Shown piece after piece: positions 1 to 5,802 of a DNA stretch of 5,802 nt. A program made the translations under genes and the position numbers. Origin of the DNA: Thioalkalivibrio sp. (GTDB lineage Bacteria; Pseudomonadota; Gammaproteobacteria; Ectothiorhodospirales; Ectothiorhodospiraceae); assembly GCA_007119005.1 (NCBI GenBank), contig SKQM01000002.1:1-5802 (forward strand). Direction: 5' to 3'. Under the pieces are notes generated by a model, which was not told the origin of the DNA, did not search any database, and saw only the letters and a program-made list of their open reading frames with translations. Position 1 is the first letter of the stretch; the number at the start of each line of letters is the position of its first letter.

Positions 1-92
1 ACATCGTGAGCCGTGACGTCTGTTCACAGTACTACCGGTTCATTGCCGAGCTGGATTCCAACGGCAGGATCCGCGGCGGCAGCCTGGAGTAA
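1..92 (+). CDS. 3' end of an unidentified gene (partial)
   Basis: This is the last 29 codons of a gene that enters from the left edge. In-frame codons begin at base 3 and the TAA stop is at 90-92. It is the only forward frame open from the window start; the other two hit TGA by base 17. Third positions are G or C in about 24 of 29 codons, which matches real genes in this window and argues for coding. The visible tail reads [18 protein letters not shown], then [11 protein letters not shown], a mix of aromatic, acidic and hydrophobic residues typical of a folded domain with a short polar end. I do not recognise the family. The gene converges on sthA and probably shares the stem-loop at 220-258 as a transcript boundary. 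The open frame and codon bias are seen; that it is a genuine gene is inferred. Confidence 0.6.
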   Translation, partial: IVSRDVCSQYYRFIAELDSNGRIRGGSLE

Positions 93-219
93 TCCCACCC
101 CGTACCGCAGGTATTCGCCGGGCACGAGAGCCGGGTGCGTCAGACGATCGCTCGCTGCCACCGGGTTCCGTACTGGCACGGTGCGCCTCCGGCACCACCG
201 AGACATCGCCCGCCGCCGT

Positions 220-258
220 CGTCCTGGTCGCGAGGTTTGCCCGCACCCGACCAGGGCG
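220..258 (-). terminator. Stem-loop between convergent genes, probable sthA terminator
   Basis: CGTCCTGGTCG (220-230) pairs with CGACCAGGGCG (248-258). This gives an 11-bp stem with one G-T wobble and a 17-base loop. On the minus strand it starts four bases after the sthA TGA, where a terminator belongs. No T-run follows on either strand, so it is not a classical intrinsic terminator. It could instead be a 3'-end-protecting hairpin, or act on both strands for the two converging genes. The pairing is seen; the function is inferred from position. Confidence 0.45.
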
Positions 259-262
259 CGCC

Positions 263-1657
<1,395 letters not shown>

Positions 1658-1937
1658 CACCCGTGTGCCCCCGCGTTGGTCGCTGCAAGCATAAACGTAT
1701 CCCCTCGGCGATGATCCGCTGTGCAGGCACCTCGAGACTCCGGTTGCGCCAGGCCCGGCGTGCCCGGGCACCTGCAAGCCGCAGCGTCCGGTATGCTGGG
1801 TGTTCGGCATGGGCGACGCAACCCTGCCTGCAGGAAGGTCCAACCCGGAGCCGCCGCTGCACGCACTCCATGCCCCAAGGGCTTGCCAGTTGCGTGGCAC
1901 GCTCGTTCGACGCCTGTTTCGACCCGAGACCCTGGCC
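1658..1937. promoter_or_regulatory. Divergent intergenic region sthA / transglycosylase
   Basis: These 280 bp separate two divergent genes and must hold both promoters unless transcription enters from elsewhere. On the minus strand there is a -10-like TATGCT at 1688-1693, which would give sthA a leader of about 25 bases. On the plus strand another TATGCT lies at 1792-1797, leaving a leader of about 130 bases. Neither has a recognisable -35 hexamer at 16-18 bp, so both are weak calls. A 12-bp palindrome at 1760-1771 lies between them and is listed separately. Frames from both neighbours stay open through this region, but the translations look like GC-driven noise and resemble no domain. Confidence 0.35.
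1760..1771. repeat. Perfect 12-bp palindrome GTGCCCGGGCAC
   Basis: GTGCCCGGGCAC is fully self-complementary and sits 20 bp upstream of the TATGCT hexamer at 1792 in the divergent region. An overlapping alternative pairing, GCCCGG (1753-1758) with CCGGGC (1764-1769), could form a small hairpin. It may be an operator for a dimeric regulator, but a GC-rich palindrome of this length is not rare by chance in several kilobases. Confidence 0.3.
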
Positions 1938-3125
1938 ATGAAGAAACCGTTGCTCGCTGCGACCCTGACGATTGCACTCCTGCCCACCCTGAGCTTGGCC
2001 ACGCCAGACTTCGACGCCTGCCTCGATGGCATTCGCGATCGGGCGATCCAGGACGGCGTCGAGCCCGCGGTGGCACAGCGCGTACTGGCGCGGGTGGAAT
2101 TCCTGGACCGCGTGATCGAACTGGACCGGCGTCAGCCCGAGTTCACCACCCCGTTCGCCGACTACCTCGCCCGAAGCGTGACCCCACAGCGGGTGGACCG
2201 GGGCCGAGAACTGCTGCAGACCCACCGGGCGTTGCTGGAGCGGGTGCAGCACGAGACCGGAGTTCCGCCCGCCTATCTGTTGGCCTTCTGGGGCCTCGAG
2301 ACCAACTATGGTAATTACTTCGGGCGAACCTTCGTACCCAGCGCACTGGCCACGCTGGCCTGCGATCCACGCCGTTCGGAATTCTTCACCGGCGAACTGA
2401 TTGCGGCACTGCACATCGTGCAGGAAAGCGCGATTCCCCTGGAACGCATGCTGGGTTCCTGGGCCGGTGCGATGGGCCACGTGCAGTTCATGCCTTCGGT
2501 GTTTCTCCGCCACGCGGTGGACGGCGACGGCGACGGCCGGAGGGATCTCTGGAACAGCGTGCCGGATGCGCTGTTGTCCGCGGGCCACTTCCTGAATGAC
2601 CTCGGCTGGGAAACCGGGTACCGCTGGGGGCGTGAGATCCTGCTGCCGACGGGCTTTGATTTCGCCGAGGCGGGCCGATCGCTGCGCCGCCCGCTCGGCG
2701 AGTGGCGGCGCATGGGAGTGACCGACGTATCCGGTCGTCCCGTCGCGGACCTGGAGCTGCCGGCCACGCTGCTGCTGCCCGCCGGACACCTCGGCCCGGC
2801 GTTTCTGGTCTACCCGAACTTCAACGTGATCCTCGGCTGGAACCGCTCGGAATACTATGCGCTGGCGGTCGGCCACCTCGCCGACCGGATCTCGGGGGCC
2901 GATCCCCTGCGCACGACACCAGCGTCCGATGCCCCCCGCCTGTCGCGCGACCAGGTGATGGCACTGCAGACCACCCTCAACGGCAAGGGTTTCGACAGTG
3001 GCGAGGTCGACGGCATCCTCGGCCCGGCGACGCGCAACGCGATCCGAAGCTTTCAGCTAGCGGAAGGCATGGTCCCGGATGGTTTCCCGGATCGGGAGCT
3101 GCTCGCCCGCCTCGACATCGACTGA
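1938..3125 (+). CDS. Periplasmic lytic murein transglycosylase (MltB type) with peptidoglycan-binding domain
   Basis: The enzyme cleaves the MurNAc-GlcNAc bond of peptidoglycan to leave 1,6-anhydro-MurNAc ends, in wall turnover and remodelling. The product is 395 residues. Residues 1-21 are a signal peptide (MKK start, hydrophobic core, probable cut after LSLA). There is no lipobox Cys at the cut, so it is probably soluble, unlike lipoprotein MltB. The catalytic domain spans about 24-320. Glu121 in [10 protein letters not shown] is the expected catalytic acid, with [14 protein letters not shown] (174-187) as the conserved substrate-groove segment. DGDGDGRRD (195-203) resembles the EF-hand-like calcium loop of E. 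coli Slt35, and [15 protein letters not shown] lies near 294-308. Residues about 336-392 form a PG_binding_1 domain ([16 protein letters not shown], then [14 protein letters not shown]). The ATG at 1938 was chosen because it starts a proper signal peptide; an in-frame ATG at 1800 would bury it. No strong ribosome-binding site is visible. Its last 69 bp overlap the convergent hydrolase gene. Confidence 0.93.
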   Translation: MKKPLLAATLTIALLPTLSLATPDFDACLDGIRDRAIQDGVEPAVAQRVLARVEFLDRVIELDRRQPEFTTPFADYLARSVTPQRVDRGRELLQTHRALLERVQHETGVPPAYLLAFWGLETNYGNYFGRTFVPSALATLACDPRRSEFFTGELIAALHIVQESAIPLERMLGSWAGAMGHVQFMPSVFLRHAVDGDGDGRRDLWNSVPDALLSAGHFLNDLGWETGYRWGREILLPTGFDFAEAGRSLRRPLGEWRRMGVTDVSGRPVADLELPATLLLPAGHLGPAFLVYPNFNVILGWNRSEYYALAVGHLADRISGADPLRTTPASDAPRLSRDQVMALQTTLNGKGFDSGEVDGILGPATRNAIRSFQLAEGMVPDGFPDRELLARLDID

Positions 3126-4787
3126 GCCAGACCGGGGCGGGAGATCGCCGATTCGGGATTTGAGGCGTTGGATCTCTTCGTCGGCCCAGCCAGTTGGATT
3201 GCTGACTTCGCGCCAGGCGTCGATGTAGTGCTCGGTAGCGTAGCGGTGGCCGTACCCGACCGGAGCGGCGTCGGCGGCAGCGATGTCGGCGCCCAACTGC
3301 AGCAGGGTCACCACGGGGAACCAGCGCAGGCTCGGGGAGACGTCCGGGCCCCGGGGTTCGGACATCCACTCCGGGGCCCGGTACAGGGCTTCGGGCTCGA
3401 AGAAGGTGATCGGATCGCTCGCGTACTGCAGGTACACGATACGCAGCGGACCCCAATGCGCGTCAAAACGGTCAGGCGGAATGTACTGGTTGCTGAATCG
3501 GACCACGGAACCGTCACGGAACCTGGGCAGCCATGCGGGCGTGCCGGGCTCTCGATGGTCGGTGATCCAACGCCAGGTGGTGCTTCGAAAGGGCGGGCCG
3601 GACCAGAGGGCGCCGTGCACCGGGTCCCCGACGATATCCCAGATGTCCATCGAGCGCTGCGAATTCAGCGCGCCGAGGCTGAGTCCCTGCAGGTAAAGCC
3701 GTGGCCGCTGGTCACTGGGCAGATCGGTCCAGTACCGATAGATGGCCTGAAAGAGCTCCCGCGCGGTTTCCGCACCATATTCGGGCTGAGCCATCAGAGA
3801 CAGCCAGCTCGGCAAATACGAATACTGCACCGCGACGCTGGCGACATCGCCGCGATGCAGGTACTCGATGCTGTCGATCGCGCCCGGGTCCACCCAGCCC
3901 GTTCCCGTTGGCGTGACAATCACCAGCACCGATCGCTCGAACGCACCGGTGCGCTTCATTTCCGCGAGCGCCAGTGCGACCCGTTCGTCGATGGTCTCCG
4001 CCGAATTCAGACCCACGTACACGCGAACCGGCTGCATCGCGGGCTGCCCCAGGAAATCCTCCAGCTCCCGCTGGCCCGGCCCGAGGGCGACAAAGCGGCG
4101 GCCCTGACGACCCAGATCGCGCCAGTCCACCAGCGACGCCTCGCTGCCGGTGGCCGCGGCACTCTCCGGCGGCGCCATCTCCGGCTCGATCAGCGCATCG
4201 AGTTGCTGGAAGGAAGCCTCGAAGGTGTTGAAAACCGCTCGGGTCGCCAGTCCGTCGATCAGAGCCCAGAACAGCAGGAACGCGACAAGAATCCCAAGCA
4301 CGTTTGCAATCCGCCGCGGGACGACGCGCTTGGAGTGTTGCGCGATCCACCTGGCAATGGCCCGGAACAACCGGGCGAGAGCCAGTAGCAGCACGAACAG
4401 CAGAAGTGCCACGACACCCAGGCCCACGATATGGACACCCTCCACGGGCTCCATCTCCATCATCATGCGCACCGAATCCTGCCAGGTCGCGGCCTGCCGC
4501 AGAAAGGCCACCGCAACCCCAAGGCTCAACACGGCAAGGGGCCACTTCAGGATACGCTGCACCCGCTCGGGCGGCACCGCCAGCTCCATGTAGCCCCACA
4601 GCCAGCGAAAGGAGGCGCCAACTCCGTAACCCGCGGCCAGCGCGACACCTGACAGTACTGCCTGAAGCAGGAACGGCCGGGGAATCAGGCTCGGCGTCAG
4701 CGAAACCGCAAAGAACAACGCACCGAACACCAGTCCGGTGGCCGAGAGGGAGTGCCACTGTCGCTTGATGCCAGTCAGGATCCGCAT
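3057..4787 (-). CDS. Membrane-anchored alpha/beta-hydrolase family protein (COG4425 / Abhydrolase_9 type)
   Basis: The product is 576 residues with two parts. The N-terminal part has about five predicted membrane segments (near 15-35, 41-60, 84-100, 118-140 and 160-180), including SLTPSLIPR (29-37), a signature I associate with the Abhydrolase_9 N-terminal domain. From about 225 on is an alpha/beta-hydrolase domain, with a nucleophile elbow GLSLG at 368-372 (Ser370). Candidate acid and base residues are Asp458 (YASDPITFF) and His514 or His520 (GYGHRYATEHYIDAW). It is therefore probably an inner-membrane esterase- or lipase-like hydrolase, but the substrate is unknown and no pathway can be assigned. 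The ATG at 4787 fits because the first membrane segment follows directly; no clear Shine-Dalgarno sequence precedes it. The C-terminal 22 codons or so, after the conserved AW segment, are polar, look unconserved, and overlap the 3' end of the transglycosylase gene. Family assignment is from remembered motifs; function is open. Confidence 0.87.
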   Translation of the reverse strand: MRILTGIKRQWHSLSATGLVFGALFFAVSLTPSLIPRPFLLQAVLSGVALAAGYGVGASFRWLWGYMELAVPPERVQRILKWPLAVLSLGVAVAFLRQAATWQDSVRMMMEMEPVEGVHIVGLGVVALLLFVLLLALARLFRAIARWIAQHSKRVVPRRIANVLGILVAFLLFWALIDGLATRAVFNTFEASFQQLDALIEPEMAPPESAAATGSEASLVDWRDLGRQGRRFVALGPGQRELEDFLGQPAMQPVRVYVGLNSAETIDERVALALAEMKRTGAFERSVLVIVTPTGTGWVDPGAIDSIEYLHRGDVASVAVQYSYLPSWLSLMAQPEYGAETARELFQAIYRYWTDLPSDQRPRLYLQGLSLGALNSQRSMDIWDIVGDPVHGALWSGPPFRSTTWRWITDHREPGTPAWLPRFRDGSVVRFSNQYIPPDRFDAHWGPLRIVYLQYASDPITFFEPEALYRAPEWMSEPRGPDVSPSLRWFPVVTLLQLGADIAAADAAPVGYGHRYATEHYIDAWREVSNPTGWADEEIQRLKSRIGDLPPRSGSVDVEAGEQLPIRETIRDHAFR

Positions 4788-4934
4788 GTTCAGAATTGTG
4801 CCCGTAACGGGTCGTCAATGCGAAAACGCCAAGCGCCGGAATGCGGAAATGGGGTAACGGACTGCCGCTGCGTGGAAAGAACGGTGCAATGTCCCTCGAC
4901 AGGCTCCGGACGAACGCCAGGTGGGTGATTCCGT
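4788..4934. promoter_or_regulatory. Upstream region of the membrane hydrolase gene with CCCGTAACGGG palindrome
   Basis: The 147 bp lie between the end of the unknown gene and the hydrolase start, both on the minus strand. CCCGTAACGGG at 4801-4811 is an 11-bp inverted repeat (arms CCCGT/ACGGG) centred about 19 bp from the start codon, and GTAACGG recurs at 4854-4860, 50 bp away. A TTGACG lies on the minus strand just upstream of the palindrome but has no good -10 partner. A possible short stem with TTTT (GGCGCTTGGCGTTTT on the minus strand) is too weak to call a terminator. This region may hold an operator or promoter, but nothing here is firm. Confidence 0.3.
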
Positions 4935-5363
4935 TTATGGTGGGCCGGTCGAGCCGCGGACGGAATCGGCTTGATCAGCGCTGCCGGAGGCAGTCAGGGC
5001 TTTCTCAAGGCCCTCCCGCCAGTCATCCACAAACGTCTCGATGGTCTCGATGAAGTCCGGGTCATGGTCGGGGCGGTTGATGGTGCAATGGATCACGACG
5101 GCTTGGGGATCGGGCGGCAATCCGGTGGTCACCGTCCAGGCCAGCGCGTTCGGGCAGCCCGGCAGCGTGAAGCGCACGCCGCCTCGGATCGCGTCGCGCT
5201 GCACCGCGAACTCCCCCCACACGCAATAGATACGGCCGCGGTCACCCGCGTGCTCCAGCACCGTATCGATCGACGCGCACAAGCCCGGCAGACCTTGTAC
5301 CGTCAGCTGACGCTGCAGCAGGTCGGCGGTGGCAGCAACCCGAGCCGTGGCAAAGAATTCCAT
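4935..5363 (-). CDS. Conserved-looking hypothetical protein, 142 residues
   Basis: I do not recognise this protein. The ATG at 5363 is favoured over an in-frame GTG at 5381 because AGGGAG lies six bases before it. The chain has no signal peptide or membrane segment. Residues about 5-38 look helical (ARVAATADLLQRQL). The middle, about 44-95, has several probable beta strands (RIYCVWGEFAV, GGVRFTLPG, ALAWTVTTG, AVVIHCTINR). An acidic helix follows at about 101-122 (DPDFIETIETFVDDWREGLE), and then a polar Ser/Gly/Pro tail of about 20 residues that looks disordered. Four cysteines (29, 47, 70, 93) sit at spacings of 18, 23 and 23, with no CxxC pair. The helix-strands-helix order suggests a small cytoplasmic alpha/beta domain, perhaps ligand-binding, but that is speculation. 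It follows the cupin gene by 68 bp on the same strand, so the two may be co-transcribed, with the intervening palindrome as a possible control point. Confidence 0.82.
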   Translation of the reverse strand: MEFFATARVAATADLLQRQLTVQGLPGLCASIDTVLEHAGDRGRIYCVWGEFAVQRDAIRGGVRFTLPGCPNALAWTVTTGLPPDPQAVVIHCTINRPDHDPDFIETIETFVDDWREGLEKALTASGSADQADSVRGSTGPP

Positions 5364-5369
5364 CGGAGA

Positions 5370-5375
5370 CTCCCT
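5370..5375 (-). promoter_or_regulatory. Ribosome-binding site that sets the start of the 142-residue protein
   Basis: On the minus strand AGGGAG is followed by six bases and then ATG at 5363. It is one of the best Shine-Dalgarno matches in the window, and it lies inside the longer frame that begins with GTG at 5381, so it argues for the shorter start. Confidence 0.7.
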
Positions 5376-5384
5376 GGGCACACA

Positions 5385-5418
5385 CCGGTTCGGACCCGTC
5401 GCGATGGGGACGAACCGG
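5385..5418. repeat. 34-bp imperfect palindrome between the cupin gene and the 142-residue gene
   Basis: The arms CCGGTTCG (5385-5392) and CGAACCGG (5411-5418) are perfect 8-bp complements. Between them the symmetry continues: CCC (5395-5397) with GGG (5406-5408), and TCGCGA at 5399-5404 in the centre. In all, 14 of 17 half-positions match. As RNA it would form a long interrupted stem ending about 10 bases before the AGGGAG site. No T-run follows on the minus strand, so it is not a classical terminator. It could be a regulator binding site, an mRNA processing or stability element, a translation-control hairpin, or a dispersed REP-like repeat. Confidence 0.6.
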
Positions 5419-5431
5419 CTTCGGGCCGACC

Positions 5432-5716
5432 TCAGTCCTTGAAGGTGTACTGCTTCTCCAGATCCTCGTGGATCTCCCAGGTACAGGACATCCCCCGCGG
5501 AAAGGTGATCAGGTCACCGCGCTCGAAGGCATGGGGCTCGCCGCCATCCGGCGTCACCGTGACGCTCCCCTCCAGCAGGTAGCAGACCTCGGTCCGATCG
5601 TAGGTCCAATGAAATTTCGACGCCTCCTTGCGCCAGAAGGGCCAACCCGGCACCCCGAGCACGTCCAGCTTCGCAGGTGAAGGGTTTCGTTCAAAGAAGA
5701 TTTCCGGCTCGCTCAT
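5432..5716 (-). CDS. Small single-domain cupin protein (COG3450 / Cupin_3 like)
   Basis: The product is 94 residues, all one cupin beta-barrel, matching the usual 90 or so of this family. It has the family's WPFWRKEASKFHWTYD segment (25-40) and a first cupin motif in which Glu43 and Gly50 keep the usual E-x6-G spacing (TEVCYLLEG). In the second motif, GDLITFPRGMSC (67-78), Cys78 sits where classical cupins have a metal-binding His. His36 and Glu43 remain as possible ligands. Members resemble the (S)-ureidoglycine aminohydrolase cupin, but most are uncharacterised and nothing nearby points to ureide metabolism. The ATG at 5716 was chosen because GGAG lies five bases upstream and family similarity starts soon after; the frame is open to 5785 but that extension looks non-coding. 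It is probably the first gene of a two-gene unit with the 142-residue protein. Confidence 0.9.
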   Translation of the reverse strand: MSEPEIFFERNPSPAKLDVLGVPGWPFWRKEASKFHWTYDRTEVCYLLEGSVTVTPDGGEPHAFERGDLITFPRGMSCTWEIHEDLEKQYTFKD

Positions 5717-5769
5717 CTCGACTCCGGGGTTGGTGGTCGGGCGACATGGTGCCTTGCCCGCTCCCCGGC

Positions 5770-5802
5770 GCCAACTCTGCCGCAACGGCAGGGGGAATTG
5801 GC
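5770..5802. repeat. Nested inverted repeat at the right edge
   Basis: The inner stem is CTGCCG (5777-5782) with CGGCAG (5786-5791) around a CAA loop. The outer arms GCCAA (5770-5774) and TTGGC (5798-5802) also pair, across an asymmetric internal bulge. It lies about 55-85 bp upstream of the cupin start. It may be a terminator for a gene beyond the edge, or an operator in the cupin promoter region. No T-run is visible within the window. Confidence 0.4.

Noticed and set aside
41..53. Possible loss of the active-site disulfide in the flavoprotein (residues 41-53 of the product)
   Set aside because: Absence of the second Cys and of the catalytic His is the normal hallmark of soluble transhydrogenases, not a defect. 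The coordinates given are residue numbers of SthA.
180..196. Short hairpin GGTGC / GCACC
   Set aside because: It has only five base pairs, a seven-base loop and no T-run; it is expected by chance in GC-rich DNA and weaker than the stem-loop at 220-258.
1800..1937. Upstream ATG giving the transglycosylase 46 extra residues
   Set aside because: It would place the signal peptide internally. The MKK start at 1938 is the natural secretory start.
1658..2032. N-terminal extension of SthA by 125 residues
   Set aside because: The extension resembles no domain and would overlap the transglycosylase signal peptide. The FAD domain starts right after the ATG at 1657, giving the normal family length.
3067..3093. 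Direct repeat TCCCGGAT twice near the end of the transglycosylase gene
   Set aside because: It lies within coding sequence (VPDGFPDRE) and is explained by two similar PD codon pairs.
3168..4388. 406-codon plus-strand frame opposite the membrane hydrolase, and a 368-codon minus-strand frame at 3712-4818
   Set aside because: Both overlap a gene with clear membrane segments and hydrolase motifs, and neither has a recognisable motif of its own.

Overview
The window is GC-rich chromosomal DNA that looks like an ordinary housekeeping segment from a gammaproteobacterium. The reasons are a complete Si-specific pyridine nucleotide transhydrogenase (SthA), a periplasmic MltB-type lytic transglycosylase with a peptidoglycan-binding domain, and strong G/C preference at third codon positions. 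A purple-sulfur or halophilic/sulfur-oxidising lineage (Chromatiales-like) is a guess from composition and gene mix only. I see no insertion sequence, CRISPR array, tRNA, rRNA or phage gene.

Layout from left to right. Bases 1-92 are the 3' end of a plus-strand gene whose start lies outside the window. It converges on sthA (263-1657, minus). An 11-bp stem-loop at 220-258, four bases after the sthA stop, probably ends one or both transcripts. sthA and the transglycosylase gene (1938-3125, plus) are divergent across 280 bp that hold a perfect 12-bp palindrome and weak -10-like hexamers. The transglycosylase gene converges on a 576-residue membrane alpha/beta-hydrolase gene (3057-4787, minus), and the two coding regions overlap tail to tail by 69 bp.

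Farther right lie two small minus-strand genes, transcribed right to left: a 94-residue cupin (5432-5716), then a 142-residue protein I do not recognise (4935-5363). They are separated by 68 bp containing a striking 34-bp imperfect palindrome, just upstream of a strong Shine-Dalgarno site for the unknown gene. The right edge holds another nested inverted repeat upstream of the cupin.

The genes do not form one pathway. SthA balances NADH and NADPH in the cytoplasm, the transglycosylase remodels the cell wall in the periplasm, the membrane hydrolase has no known role, and the cupin and unknown protein may be co-transcribed. I find no convincing new multi-gene system. The best leads are the unknown protein, the palindrome in front of it, the membrane hydrolase, and the overlapping convergent gene ends.
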